64,000 bases of DNA from Sciurus carolinensis (GCF_902686445.1 NC_062224.1:50839156-50903155), one strand, 5' to 3'; counted from the stretch's first letter, positions 46,411 through 61,730 are shown. Program-made: numbers and translations. The notes: a model not told the origin generated them from the sequence alone.

Positions 46411-47715
46411 AAGTAGCATAGACTTGAAGGTACACTTGCATGAAATAACCAAGTATAGTTGTCTGAAGTTTCTTGTCTTCAGATGCTTAATTAATCCCTG
46501 ATTTAATTTGAAATGAAGGACACAGAGCCTTCTGAAGGCATAGAAGCAAACATAAAGGTTTGGGGCTTCAATCAGGCCTCCTTTCTTGATAAGGATTATT
46601 TCCATTAGGCAATTCAGTAAGACTCCAGAGAGCAATTCTGGATCTAGTGTTGCTTTCAGTATATTTGCATCTGGACTTTTATGAGAGGCAGAATGTTCAT
46701 GGAGCAGAGATGACAGTAATGCTTATGAATGAGGGGCATTAGACAATGCTTCTTGTGCTTTCCTTGTATTTGTTTTTAAGTGGTGGACATTCAATGCTGC
46801 TAACGAGCAATAGACAAATCAAGGCAATCAAATAAATATCTTCGCTTTATAGAACGCACACATTTTAGCCTCTGATCCAAGAAGCTATTCCTATTTTATT
46901 TTATTTGTATGAGATAACGATACTACAGGCATGCCCCTTCCCCCAAGAGACTGAGTGTGATAAGTCTGGGCTATCCCAGATGCTTTAGGTCACTGCACAC
47001 CTTTGGGATGCACCATTGAGAACTATTGGAACAGCTTTCAAGGATGGAGAATCTTGCTTCTCCTTTTAGAACCTACAAATGTATCCCTTTTCTGAAAATG
47101 TTCTACCATTGTGGATTCAATCAACCGAATTGTTGGAAAATAGTCAAACTATTAAAATATAACTGTTTATGTACTGAACATTGTACATTCTTAAAATTCT
47201 TACTCCCTAAACAATACAGCTTATCTGCATAGTGTTTCTATTGTACTAGGTGCTATAAGTAATCTAGAGGTGATTTGAGGTATAAGGGATGATGTATGGA
47301 GGTTATTTTATTAAAGGGAATTGAGCACCCATGGACTTTGGTATCTGAGGTCCTGGATGGTACATTACATTTGAAGTTTATGAAGGTTGTGCTAAAGGAA
47401 CACCTCCCATATTTATATTATTTACATTGTAAGTTAGAATTAATCAGGTGTACTTTAATAATAGAATTACCATATCAACTCATATAATTCTAACATATAA
47501 AAACACTCCCATGTCCTTTTTCTCATTTTCTTCATTAGAATCCAATGAATAGTCTGTACAGTACCTGCTATAAAAGAGGAATTAGTGTCTGAGAGCTAGA
47601 TATTAGAGTCAGGCCTAATTCTGAAATAATTCTTTCTGCTATACCCTGTTGTTGCTCAAAAATATACAAGAAATAAGGAATAAGACCGTCTAACTTGCTT
47701 TATTAATAATGAAGT
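46411..47715. other. Downstream of PHYH copy A exon 8, nothing recognised
   Basis: No exon 9-like sequence was seen. Open frames are short and unfamiliar. Confidence 0.5.
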
Positions 47716-47900
47716 AAGGTTCGTTGTGGAGCATGCCTGTAATCCCAGCTACTTCCCAGCTTGATTGAGGTAGGAGGATTACAAGTGAGGCCAACCTCAG
47801 CAACTTAGTGAGACCCTGTCTCAAAATGGAAAAAAAAAAAAGGACTGGGGATGTAGATGAGTGGAGAGTGGTCCTGGGTTGCATCTCCAGTAACCCTCTC
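47716..47900 (+). mobile_element. B1-dID type dimeric SINE
   Basis: 7SL-like part (gcatgcctgtaatcccagct) with an ID-like end (actggggatgtagatgagtg). Confidence 0.78.
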
Positions 47901-50061
47901 CCCACACCCAAGTAAACCAGTACCCACAGCACCATTTTCACCCCTATGATCTTACCAGAGTTGCATCTTGAAAGTGGTTCAGGCAAGTAAAGATAAGCAG
48001 AGAGAAGGGTAGTGCAGTGCTCTGAGTGAGCATCACACCCCACCCACCCAGGTGCATTACCCGTGATCAGTGGGGCTGCCCGCTTGGGGATCCATTGACT
48101 CTGTGCAGTTAGCACTGACTTTGGCAATGAATTAATGTTGCCAAGAGAATTAATTGGAATTTCAAAACTTGTTTTATTTACTAGTCAATATGAATGTAGT
48201 TTTTAACTAGCTTTTAAAAAAGAGCTTTGCTATTTAATCATTTGTAGAGGCTAGAAACCTCTTGTCTTTTAGGGAATAGGTCAATGGAAGTATTCTATAA
48301 ACTCCTTCTGTCTGGATTATTCCCAGGATGTATTCATGTTTCTAGCCCAACTTGTGAAAGGAGAAGGAACCAACCTTTGAAACAGTCCTTAATTTGATCT
48401 CTTTTAAAGGAAATAAAAAGGAGTCTTAGGAACGTGTTTTTGTATTGGGATGATGTAATCTAACACTTGTCAAAAAAAATCAAGAAACGTGTATTGGGGA
48501 CTTTATTGTATAGAGTTAATTTTGCAGTGCCATGACCTTAATGAAATATTACTGTTTTAGGAAAAAATGATTTGGGATTACAACTAATAAAGATGGTATA
48601 TGATTTAAGCAAATTCAATGAGCTCCTTTCATTGAATTTGCTCTTTATTCAGACAGTGTATTTTTGGAAACCCACCGTGCACTCAGATAAGCATCCCTCT
48701 CCTGGTAAACCTACCACCCTTTCCTAGTAAATCCACCACCTCCTGATTTCATGTCATGAGGGATTTCCTATCTAGAACATTGCATAGTATATTCACATTT
48801 AGTGAAAGGTGTACAAAGGACATCATGGGATCAGAATAAGGATGGCTTCTGCTTCTCTGACACAAGTTTCCTTCCAAAGACTTCTTCAACCCAGTTACCC
48901 TCCTGCAAAAACACAATATCTTTTCCAATCTTTTCTTTTTTCCTAAGGAATGTAGACAACGGCATCTTCCCCTGTATTTCTGTTAAGCAGGGCAACTGAA
49001 AGCCTTCAACATTTATGAATGAAACCTAAGCTGTTTTGAGGAACAGGGACATTTTAGGATACTTCAGCCTGAACTGGGAGTGAGCCTGAACTGGGGATTT
49101 ATTACAATATAGCACGGCATTTTTGTACCACTTGAGGGCAGCAAGGAGACCTGGTCCTTATTTTCAAAAGTTCAAATTAGGGCCTCATTAAGAAGGAAAT
49201 AGCCGATGCCTTTCTTGTCATTCTGCTCAGCTGAGATTTTCCTAAGTCTTGTGTTTCCATGTTTGTTAGTTTCCTAGCCCCAGCTGGAAAGGAGAGAAGG
49301 CGAGAGAATCATTAAGAGGGCCTAGGGAAGCTGGTCCTAGAATAAGGGGAACTGCAATGTAAATAAGGAATGCCAGGGCAAACAGCTTGCAGAGAGCACT
49401 GCTTTGATCTAGAACAAAGTTCCACCTACTTCCAACCTGGATTTGTTCCTCCTGCTTGGGCCTCCTGAGTTGCTATGATTACAATCACAGGCCCAGGTGC
49501 CCTCTCGACCTCCTATTGACAAACCAAACTTCACCAGGGAAAACAGCACAGTTTGTTAGTTCCCAGGTGCATTCTCAACTCTCCAATCAGAAGACATGCA
49601 TTTCTCATCCCATCTGTGTCCCTTCTGTCCATTAGTTCACATAACAAGTGCCCACTCTGTAGTGGGAAGGGGAATGACAGCAGGATGACTAGGGCTGCTT
49701 GTCACCTATGTGCACCCTCCTTGTAAAGGGTGGGAGGGAACCTCTGCTAGAACATGAAGAGATGGGACAGGAAGAGCTTGGCAGAATGAGGAGAAGCCTG
49801 GCTGCTCAGTGGAAGGGGATCTGTTCTGGTCTGCTTATTTCACCAGAGAGAAATCCCAAAGTTTATGCTCAAAGCACAAAATAAAACAATAACTTTCTTC
49901 CTGGAACTTTGGGTCTCAGAGTTGAGGAAAGTTAGAGGCCTTTGCTCATATGGATGTGCTTGGAGTTCCCCCCTTTGCCTTGGTGTTCTCTTTACTATAT
50001 AAAATTGAGATAAAAATATCTATACCATCAAATGAGTCATCTTACTGTTTGTGTGTTTTCC
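47901..50061. other. Spacer of unit A, nothing recognised
   Basis: Sequence between PHYH copy A and copy B. No supported gene, no exon 9 and no clear transposon beyond short fragments. Confidence 0.45.
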
Positions 50062-50228
50062 ATTGCTGGGGATTGAACCAGGACTCTACTTGGCAACGTC
50101 CCAGCCCTTTGCATTTTTTATTTTGAAACAGGGTCTTGCTAAATTGCCCAGGCTAGCCTTGAACTTGTGATGCCCCTGCCTCCATCTCCCAGGTAACCTG
50201 GATTACAGGCATGTGCCATGCCCAGCAG
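50062..50228 (-). mobile_element. B1-dID type dimeric SINE, antisense
   Basis: Reversed ID part (attgctggggattgaaccag) and 7SL-like part (tgcccctgcctccatctccc). Confidence 0.75.
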
Positions 50229-51775
50229 TTGCCATGTTCCTGGGAATGAGAGGGTGTTGGGTTTGATACATTTGACCAAAATAACATCCTCAGTTCAGAC
50301 TTCCACAGACAATGGAAAGATGACCTTGACTTCACAATGACTCAGTGGTGGAATCTGTTTGGGGAACAGTTAGATTTAATCCTGGAGGGTCAGATAGGCC
50401 TACAACTGAGCTGGTGGTATGACTGGGAGACAGTGCATCACAAAGCTGCCTTCCATGTCTATGAGGGCCACAGGTGGGATAAAGCAGGCAGGGTCTTGTT
50501 TCTCCAAGGGGACACCTTGTAAACAAAGCCTGGGACAATCATCATACTTCCTTGAAGGGCAGATGATCCTCCATGTGAATACTTTGGATGGGGAGTGTTT
50601 CCAGGGAAAGGTGGAAGGTCATTGATTCTGGCTCTGCCACATATTAGCAATTAACTTGTCTGAGCCTGTTTCCTCAGCTAAGACACAGGAACAACTGGGC
50701 TACCTGCTAGGATCATTGTAGGGGATCAACAGGACAATATACTGCACCTCCCAGGTTCCTTTCAGAGAAAAAGAACATAATCTCAGTGACTGGAGGCTCT
50801 GTTGGTAGATAGTCTTCAGGTGTGGCCTCAGCTTCAGAGCTGCCCTCCTGGCTATGAGTGTCCTAGTTTCTCCAAATTTCCATGTTTTTGGTGATGTGGA
50901 CAGTTTTGAGGCCTGCATAGGTGTTCCTCACCATGCATTTTTCTGATGTTTTCTTCATGATTAGATTAGGGTATTGGGTTTTCTCAGGGAGACACAGGGG
51001 GAAGTGGCAATATCACAACACACTAAGGGTTCATGTGTTCAACTTCACTTATGACTATTGATTTGACCTGGATCCCCTGACTGAGGTAGTGTTTCAGCCT
51101 CTTCCTGTAAATGTACTCCATACTATATCCCTTGGTAGGAATCATTCAGCAGTGAGGATTTATGTTCCCCTTCCTCAAGGATGGGATATCTACAGGAGAT
51201 ATTTGGAATTCTTCTGTCAAGGAGATTTGTCTCCTCTGCTCCATTTATTTATTCGTCTATTTCCATAATTTATTGACTTAATTCATTCATTTAGTCATAT
51301 ATTTATATCAGTAAGGACTCAGGGATATATATTTCTTGGGACTATAACACATTGTTTAATTGTTTTATGGTTTCTGATGCAGGGGATTCCCCTCAGGGCC
51401 AGGATCATGCTAGGCAGTTGCTCTGTCATTGAGTGACATTCCAAGTTCCCTCATCCTTTTTCTGTGACAGTTTTCTGTCTGACTTTTGATTTTCTTCTGT
51501 GTGGACCCCAGACCTGAAGTGTGGAGCTTCAGCTCCCCACTCTCCTGTGACACTGGGTCCTTCTGTGAGCAGGACTCTGGACTCTGGGACACAAGTAAAG
51601 AATGTTATGGGGAAGGTATAAAGAACCCAAAGGTGAAGGCCAAAGGTGAAGGCCAAAGAGCGGGCCATAATCCAGTGGCTGATGTTCCCTCTGGACAAAC
51701 AGGAAATATCTGATGGGCTGATGGTCACAGTGCACTATGGAACTGTCACCAAATTTATGTAAAGACTCCATTAAA
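50229..51775. other. Spacer before unit B, nothing recognised
   Basis: Mixed sequence with only short open frames. Unit B similarity starts at about 51778. Confidence 0.45.
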
Positions 51776-52169
51776 GACATAACATGTTTACAAGGGACAT
51801 CATTCTGGAAGTAACTACGTGATAAAGAAACAATGAAAAAATGAGGGGAAGAAAGAAGGCAGATGCAATGTCAATCATCTGTAGATAAATCAACAGATTT
51901 TTTAAAAAGCCCTTCCAAGACGAACTTTTAGTTCTGTAAGAAAATTTAAGTTACGCTAGACTGTAGTAACCTTTTTCTGGGAGTTGTTTGTTCCATACGC
52001 TTAAAAAAAAAAAAATGACCAGCGAAACTCTTATTTTGAGCTGGCCACGCAGTAAATGAAGTCTCTTTTGAAAAGCACAAGCGATGTTTAGTGATAAACA
52101 TTTGAACTTCACCGGTGTAGCAGTGGCAAGAACAATCGCGCGCATGGCTGTTGACAACTGAAGCTATGA

Positions 52170-52770
52170 AGTTAAGAGTGTGGCTCAGGTCCCGCAGGGA
52201 GGGTTCCTGGGGGTTAGAAACAGGCCTCCTGAGAAGGAGCACAGGCGACAGGAGCACCGCGCTGGCCAGGTGACCCAGGGCGTCTCTGGCACTCCCCGCT
52301 GGCCTCGCCCTGGAGGCGGAGCTCCGGGAGTCGCGCGGGGCCGCCGCGCAGTCCTGTCTCTCCCGGAGGCGGGGCGGCCCGGAAATGCAGTGGGGCGCAG
52401 GCCCTGCCAGTCGGTGTCCTCGCCGCCGCCATGGAGCAGCAGCGCGCCGGCGCACGCCTGCGGATGATTCTGGGGCACCTCGGCGGCTCCTCGGCCCGGG
52501 CCGTGGTATCCTTTAGGCCGAGCGGCGCTCGGGCCACTTGGGGCACAGCAGCTTGGCCTTGGAGGTGGCCCTGGGCCCGTGTGGTCGCAGGACGGTCACT
52601 TCCCTAGCCCTTCGCAGTCCTCCGCGCTGCTATCCCCGTCAAGGTTCCATCTCAAAACAGGCTCCAGGGAGCGGGGTGGAGGCTGGGTCTCCAGGCGCTG
52701 TTGGCCCCACGTCCCGAAAAGTCTCTTTGCCGGCCATCGGGCGCGTGGCTGCCCTGGTTTCGGTGGCTGC
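52170..52770 (+). promoter_or_regulatory. PHYH: CpG island and promoter region of PHYH copy B
   Basis: GC-rich with many CpG (for example cgccgccgccatggagc, ggaggcggggcggcccgg with a GC-box-like core) around the exon 1 start. There is no TATA box. The matching stretch in copy A (31500-31900) has mostly lost its CpG to TpG or CpA. Confidence 0.8.
52431..52505 (+). CDS. PHYH: PHYH copy B exon 1, with start codon and PTS2
   Basis: ATG at 52431 in a strong Kozak context (gccgccatgg). Encodes 25 residues beginning MEQQRAGARLRMILGHLGG, closely matching the known PHYH N-terminus. Residues 9-17 (RLRMILGHL) fit the PTS2 pattern R-L-x5-H-L, which sends PHYH to the peroxisome through PEX7 and is cut off after import. 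The exon ends in phase 0 before gtatcc. This is the intact copy, likely the working PHYH of the locus. PHYH carries out the alpha-oxidation step whose loss causes Refsum disease in people. Confidence 0.93.
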
Positions 52771-55728
52771 AATCGCGTCGCTCCACCTTTCTGGTCCTCC
52801 TTGTGGCCTGCGGCTTCTTGCTTGGTGAAAGTAAGGGGAAGATTGGGGTCCCAAAGGAGTCCTTGCCATAGTCACAGCCTTGTCATGTTCTGCACGCGGT
52901 GTGCACGCCTCTGCGAATACCTTGAGACCAAGAAATGCCCGAGGACACTCACTGTGCATAGAAGCCCAGAGCTGCCCAGAAGGGGGGACCTAGGGGACAG
53001 ACCACTAGAATTCTCTCAGGAGGGAGTGCCAATCCTCTGAAGGGCTGAATAGGTGGGAACTGGACGTATTTTCACTGCTCTGGGCCACTGTGGCAGCCTA
53101 GGGTGACTTGGGGACCATGCCAGAGTCCCGCAGTGGTCTCTGGGAAAAGGACTTAGAATTGTGCGACCGCGGTCCCATGAGTCTGCAGAAGCGAATCCCA
53201 GAGAAACGTGTGTGTCAGCTTGTAGGGGAGGAGCAGACCCAGAGATGTTACTGTGAACAGGCCCCGCGAATGGAAGCGCTTTCTTGAGCTGCTTTTGCCT
53301 GCTCAGGTTAAGCCTTCTCATTCAGGGCGTGCTTTTGGAAGCTCTGTAGGAAACTGCCTGGAGGTTTTCCTGAGGTCAGTAGGCTCTCTTCGATTTTTTG
53401 TTATCACCCTGACATCTGTCCTAAGGCTGATTCTAATAGTTGTTTCTGGACTTTCACGTTTCCTCTTCCCACTGGGTTTCCCAGCAGCAGTGTGGGAGTA
53501 CATTGCAAGTTCAAAGTTTTTGTGCATAGAATGATAACGAGACCCCAGGTGAGGATGTCACCTCATTTTACAGGTGAGAAACAGAGACTAGGAGAAATTA
53601 AAAATTTGAACCAGTCATTTAACTAAACCAGTTAATTGCATTGCAGGACTGCATTTTTACATTGAATTAATTTCAGCTTAAATAGCCAGGGGTGGCTGAT
53701 GGCTATGTTTGTCATAGTGTGGTCCTTGGACGGGTGGCATCAGCATCCCCTAGGAACTTGTCAGAAGATCTTGTGAGGAATGCACTTCTGCTCTGCAGAT
53801 GTAGCTCAGTGGTAGAGGGCTTGCCTAGTACTCTAGGGCCCTGAGTTTCATCCAAGAGGATGGGGAATGCAAAATCTATGACTCAACTCAGACTGCAGAA
53901 TCAGAATCTAGGGATGGGGACCTGAGGTCTCTTTTATCTAGGCTCTTGTGATGCAGGCTAAATATTGGGAGTCACTCATACATTGGGACTGGTTATATTT
54001 AGGAGTAGAATTGAGGTGTCTTGGTCCAGTCTCTGAATACTTTGTTTTCCCTCTCTGCCATTCTGGGGATGGAACCCAAGATGTGGTACATGCTAGGCAA
54101 GTGCTCTACCACTGAGCTACATTTCCAGCCTTCTCAATATTTTTTAAAATTGAATTTTCTGACATTGCTTGTTTTGATTATAATAGTGCTGAACTTAGGG
54201 ATTAGTTTTTTTATGGACATTTTCTGTATCAGCACTTGTGAAAATGGCTTTCTGTAATGATGCCTAGACTATTGACTACGGTAGCCCAGACACATGTGGC
54301 AATTGAGCCATTGAAATAGGACCAGTGCAGTTAAGGGACTGCATTTTGACATTGAATTAATCTCAGCTTATATAGCCACCAGAGGTGGCTGGTGGCTATG
54401 ATCTTGGATAACATGGGCCAAGATTTGCAGTGAATTTCTTTTCATCTTAGAATTCTGGGAGTTTTGTGGTAGTTTTTTTTTTTTTTCAGCCTACATTATT
54501 TCTCAAAATGGTAGATTTTGGAATTAGGATTCATCATTTTTCAAGTATAAAATGTCATGTATTTTTTTTTTTAAAGAAAAAAGTAGAAAGGGGAAAATAA
54601 AAACATATAACTCATCTACTAGTTACAACTTTTTAGTGTTTTCCACTCATTTGCATATGTATTACAAAAGCAGGAATAAAACATGATTTTTTTGTAACTA
54701 TTTTTTTCACCTAACTTTAGATCATAAACATGTCTACATCATTAAAAATCTCTCCAAGAACAATAAGAAGAAAGAAACCATGGTGCAGGAATAGTGGAGA
54801 GATCTTGGAGACCTGAGTGTCTTTGCAATGACAATTTGTTGAGAGATGCTGACCCAGGGTGTTAACCTCTCTGTCTCTGAGAGAGCAGACAGGAGCTCAT
54901 AATTCTGACTCTTGCCTTGCACCCTTCCTGGACTATGACACTGTCACCACATTCCATAGAGTCATCACTTAAGAAATGATAATGTGTTTGAGAAGTGACA
55001 CTCTGAAAGGAACTCTTTTAGCTAAAGAAACAATGAGAAAATAACAGAAACAAGCAGATGCTGTGTCAATAATCTGTAGTTACAGTTTGGAAAAGAGACC
55101 TTAGAAAAAGAATTTTTAGTCCTTACACATATTTAAAGTTAGACTACACTGTGAAGCTCGTGCTATTCTTGGAATCATTACTTATTTTATAGACTCTACC
55201 CTTCCCCCCACCCCATGACCTGTTAAACTTTCTAGTGTTTTAGAGTGAGGTCCAACTTAATTAAATGCCTTTTGTGAATACTTCCTGTTCTCTCCTTACT
55301 TCTAGAGCTGAATTTCGGATTTGTTCTCATTCAGTGTTTTCCTAGAAGGCGGTCTCACATGGATTAAGACAGGCTGAAGCTGTGGAGTAGAGTGTGAGTC
55401 CTGTCCTGGCTCAGCCATTCCCCTCCAGGTGACCTTCACCAGTTACTGAGGTCTCCAGGCCCAGGTTTCCTGGTGCAACAGCAGGAATGACAGTAAAGTC
55501 CCTGATCTTCCTGCCACCTCCCCAGATTATTGTGATCATGAAACAAAGTGATATAAATGAAAGGACCTAAAGCAGCATGTGTACCTGTCAGGCTGATGTG
55601 GGAGACCTGAGCATCTGGTGTCTGTTTAGGGAACTCCTGTCCTGTGAGAACCACCCCAGTGCAGGTGGTTGTTTCTAGACAAGGTTGACCCCCGTATTTT
55701 ACACTGTTCGCCTTAATTCACATCCTAG
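52506..55728 (+). other. PHYH copy B intron 1
   Basis: GC-rich at its start, then SINE and MER5-like pieces shared with unit A (about 53712-53975, 54058-54131). About 500 bases after exon 1 (roughly 52540-53060) have no clear counterpart in unit A. The stretch at about 54985-55175 resembles the unit's own start (51785-51980). Confidence 0.65.
53712..54131. repeat. MER5-like element with ID-like SINE, then antisense ID (unit B)
   Basis: Same order as 32563-32993 in unit A: MER5-like halves around an ID-like piece (atgtagctcagtggtagagg), then a reversed ID (ctggggatggaacccaagat). Confidence 0.65.
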
Positions 55729-55787
55729 GTAGCTCATCCCACTTCAGGGCCTATTGCCCCTGCCAGTTTCCACCCTCGGCAATTCCA
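55729..55787 (+). CDS. PHYH: PHYH copy B exon 2
   Basis: 59 nt after the acceptor cacatcctag, beginning GTAGCTCATCCC, and ending CAATTCCA before gtaagt. With exon 1 it reads AV|VAHPTSGPIAPASFHPRQFQ, the start of the mature enzyme. Phase 0 to 2. The next exon adds the A that completes the Gln codon. Confidence 0.9.
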
Positions 55788-56204
55788 GTAAGTAGATGTA
55801 ATTTTAATTGGTAATGCTATTATGTATATTAATGCTTTTCCATTGGTAACTTGGGTGTGATGTCTAATATAATATGTTGCCTGATTAAAATTTGATATGT
55901 ACATTCTCTATTTCCAGGATTTGTTCTTATTAGTAGAATTGTGGATACTTTTGATGATCTTGACTTTAATTTTCTATATTTTTTTCTAAAATTCAGAAAG
56001 AAGAAAAATAGCAGAAAATTAATAATCTGAGTTTTGAAAATGCAATCACAAGTTCTCACAGTTAAATTAGCTTATAGCTTGGTTAAACTGAAATATTAGA
56101 TAATTTTTTGGTTTACATACTTACATTATATCTTCTCTTTTTTTCTTCTCCTTCTTCCTCTTCTTCTCATTCTTTTTCTTTCTTCTCTTTATTTATTTAT
56201 TTAT

Positions 56205-56520
56205 TCTTTGGACTCCAGGGCTCAGGCACTGTACCTGCCTCAGCTTCCTGAGTAGCTGGAATTAAAGATGTGTTTACTGCCACATCTGGCAAGTGTATTA
56301 TCTTTTTTTTTTTTTTTTTCCTACTATGGATTAAACCCATGGTGACTTAGTACTGAGCTGCATCCTGAGTCCTTTCTATTTTTTATTTTCAGACAGGGTC
56401 TGGATACAGTGCTTAGGGCCTCCCTTAATTGCTGTGACTGGCTTAGAAATTGTCATCCTTCTCCCTCAGTCTCCTGAATCTCTGGAATTACAAGCCTGTA
56501 CCACTGTGCCTGTCCAGGAT
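56205..56520 (-). mobile_element. Two antisense SINE pieces (unit B)
   Basis: Counterparts of 34985-35330: a 7SL-like piece, then a T-run and a diverged dimeric SINE (ctactatggattaaacccat). Shared with unit A. Confidence 0.65.
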
Positions 56521-57158
56521 TATTATCTTAAATCACTTTTAAGGGGAAGACCTTGACCTTCATAAATATTGTTATAGCCAAATTTCTATCTTAAGAGATG
56601 GGTGATTTGCATTTGCTTGTTTGTTGTACTCTGATTTTGGTGTTTGTTACTTTGATTACTTCTGAGAATGTATTGATTAAATTGAAAATATAAAACTCAT
56701 TGAATTAGTTTACCAACAGAAAATCATATACACGCACTCTAGAAAAAATTCAAAATCAGAGAAATAGAATTTAAAAAATCATCCATATTTCATTGTTCAA
56801 AGACAATCCCTGTTTGGCAAAAATTTTTTTTTGTTGTATTTCTCAGCAGTTTCCTTTTCACGAAGAGTATTGTGTTTACATTATTATAATTGCATTTTGT
56901 TATAATGTGCGTCATCCACATTCTTGTGTCCTTTACTTTTAATACCTGAGTCATATTCCATCGAGTGGATATAATGTCATTAGTTAATTTTTCTTCAGTT
57001 AATGTACATTTTGTGACCATTTTTAATGTTTTGGATCTGGTTTTCAAACTTTTAAAGGCCCTGAAATTGAATAGGATCAAAGTATTGTTTTAAAGAGTAT
57101 GAACATTTTGGGGGTTCTTGTTACATAATGTTAGGTTGTAATTTGAGATTTGGACTAA

Positions 57159-58758
<1,600 letters not shown>

Positions 58759-58927
58759 GGTTGAATTTGAAAAGATTTGCAGAGGAGAGTCAAAACCAGA
58801 AGGACTAATGGTAATGAGAGATGTGACCCTTGTGAAATCAGAATACATTCCAAGTGAGAAAACAATCTCAAAGGTGCAAGATTTCCAGGAAGACGAGGAG
58901 CTCTTTAGATTCTGCACTCTGCCCGAG
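58759..58927 (+). CDS. PHYH: PHYH copy B exon 4
   Basis: 169 nt after ttttctag, ending CTGCCCGAG before gttaga (phase 0). Encodes [20 protein letters not shown], then [20 protein letters not shown] and [16 protein letters not shown], matching the family with a few changes. In-frame, no damage. Confidence 0.95.
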
Positions 58928-59672
58928 GTTAGAGACCGCTCTTTGTTTTCTTCTTCACAGCCAGCCTGCAGGTCTGCCCAAGACCTGATGGTTGTACTGG
59001 AGCTAACCCTTCCTACCCATGGTGCTAGAGTGGTGGTTCTCAGCTGGAGGTGATTTTGCCCCCAGTGGATATTGGCAATGTCTCAAGACTTCCTGGTGGT
59101 GGTACTGGCATCGTGGTGCACTCACTAGTGACTCCAAGTGGGTAGGGACCAAGGATGCAGGTAATGGGGCAGAGATCCTCTGATGCACAGAGGAGCTCTT
59201 TCCCCAAGAACTATCTACCCAAGATACCAATAGCACCAAGATTGAGAAATGCTGCTGTGGAGTATGCAAATTATCTTTTTCTAAGAAAGAGAGGAATTCT
59301 GTGTTAAAGAGGAAGTGCCCTCCAAGACTCAATACCGACAGGGGTGAAATCATGAGGCTGCATTTGTAAATCTATCTACTTTTCTGTTTGTTTCATAAAT
59401 GGGGTCAGTTGAATGAATTTGCTTTTAAATATAAAATAGTTTTTATTTAATTTTATTTATTTGTGATACTGGATTGAACTCTGGGCACTTCATTACTAGA
59501 CTACACTCCCAACCCTTTTTATTCATTGTTTTGAGAAAGGATCATGCTGTGGTTGTGGTTGGCCTTGAACTTAGGATTTTCCTGCCTCAGCCTCCAGAGC
59601 TGATGGATAACAGGCATGTGTCACTAGGCTTGACTTAAATTAATTTTATTAAAAATTGTTCTTTTTTAAGAG

Positions 59673-61730
59673 GAATTTAAGCTGTCACTATTCGCTGATG
59701 ACATGATTCTATATTTAGAGGGTCCAAGAACCTCCTCCAGAAAACTTTTAGACCTCATCAATGAATTCAGCAAAATAGCAGGCTATAAAATCAACACGCA
59801 TAAATCTAAAGCATTTTTATACGCAAACGATGAAATAGTTGAAAGGGAAATGAGGAAAACAACTCCATTTGCAATAGCCTCAAAAAAAATAAAATACTTG
59901 GGAATCAATTTAACCAAAGAGGTAAAAGATCTCTACAATCAAAACACTGAAGAAAGAAATTGAGGAAGACCTTAGAAGATGGAAAGATCTCCAATGTTCT
60001 TGGATAGGAAGAATTAATATTGTCAAAATGGCCATACTACCAAAAGTGCTATACCAATTCAATGCAATTTCAATTAAAATCCCAATGATGTACCTTACAG
60101 AAATAGAGCAAGCAGTCATGAAATTCATCTGGAAGAATAAGAAACCCAGAATAGCTAAAGCAATCCTTAGCAGGAAGAATGAAACAGGGGGTATCGCAAT
60201 ACCAGAACTTCAACTATACTACAAAGCAATAGTAACAAAAATGGCATGGTATTGGCACCAAAATAGACAGGTAGATCAATGGTACAGAATAGAGGACATG
60301 GACACAAACCCAAATAAATACAATTTTCTCATACTAGACAAAGGTGCCAAAAATATGTAATGGAGAAAAGAGAGCCTCTTCAACAAATGGTGCTGAGAAA
60401 ACTGGAAATCCATATGCAACAGAATGAAACTAAACCCCTATCTCTCACCCTGCACAAAACTCAACTCACAATGGATCAAGGACCTTGAAATCAGACCAGA
60501 GACCCTGCATCTTATAGAAGAAAAAGTAGGTCCAGATCTTCAACTTGTTGGCTTAGGATCAGACTTCCTTAACAGGACTCCCATAGTACAAAAAATAAAA
60601 GCAAGAATCAACAACTGGGATAGATTCAAACTAAAAAGCTTTCTCTCAGCAAAGGAAACTATCAGCAGTGCGAAGAGAGAACCTACAGAATGGGAGAATA
60701 TCTTTGCCACTCATACTCCAGATAGAGCACTAATTTCCAGAATATATAAAGAACTCAAAAAACTTTACACGAAGAATACAAATAACTCAATCAACAAATG
60801 GGCTAAGGATATGAACAGACGCTTCACAGAAGAAGATTTACAAGCAATCAACAAACATATGAAAAAATGTTCACCATCTTTTTTTTTTTTTTTTTTTTTT
60901 GGTGCTGGGGATTGAACACAGGGCCTTGTGCTTGCAAGGCAAGCACTCTACCAACTGAGCTATCTCCCCAGCCCTGTTCACCATCTTTAGTAATAAGAGA
61001 AATGCAAATCAAAACTACCCTAAGATTCCATCTCACCCCAATTAGAATGGCGATTATCAAGAATACAAGCAACAATAGGTGTTGGTGAGGATGTGGGGAA
61101 AAAGGTACACTCATACATTGCTGGTGGGGTTGCAAATTAGTGCAGCCACTCTGGAAAGCAATGTGGAGATTCCTTAGAAAACTTGGAATGGACCCACCAT
61201 TTGACCCAGCTATCCCACTCCTCGGCCTATACCCAAAGGACTTAAAATCAGCATACTACAGAGATACAGCCACATCAATGTTCATAGCTGCTCAGTTTAC
61301 AATAGCCAGACTGTGGAACCAACCTAGATGTCCTTCAATTGATGAATGGATAAAGAAACTGTGGTATATATATACAATGGAATATTACTTAGCTATAAAG
61401 AATAATAAAATTATGGCATTTGCAGACAAATGGATGAAATTGGAGAATATCATGTTAAGTGAGATAAGCTAATCTCAAAAATCCAAAAGATGAATGATCT
61501 CACTGATAAGCAGATGATGACACATGAAGGGGAGTGGGAGGGGGCAAGAATGGAGGAAGGAGGGACTGCATAGAGGGAAAAGAGGGGTGGGGGGGAGGAA
61601 AAAAATAACAGAATGAATCAAACCTCATTACCCTATGTGAATGTATGATTACGCAAATGGTATGCTGTTACTCCATGTACAAACAGAAACAACATGTATC
61701 CCATTTGTTTACAATAAAAATAAATTTAAA
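59673..61730 (+). mobile_element. 5'-truncated LINE-1, only in unit B, with nested ID SINE
   Basis: Begins inside reverse transcriptase (just before FADDMI at about 59690) and runs to the 3' UTR and an A-rich tail. It is flanked by a near-perfect duplication around aaaaattgttcttttttaag (59651-59672 and about 61731-61752). ORF2 is broken by a frameshift near 59945 and a stop at 60358, among others. An antisense ID SINE (60882-60974) splits it. Unit A has the empty site near 38910-38925. Confidence 0.93.
60882..60974 (-). mobile_element. ID SINE in LINE-1, antisense
   Basis: T-run, reversed ID consensus (attgaacacagggccttgtg, ctaccaactgagctatctcc), flanked by the 14-bp duplication tgttcaccatcttt at 60868-60881 and 60975-60988. 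Confidence 0.93.

Noticed and set aside
51946..52546. Minus-strand open frames of 97-169 residues
   Set aside because: They are opposite the CpG island and exon 1 of PHYH copy B. They are arginine/proline-rich composition effects.
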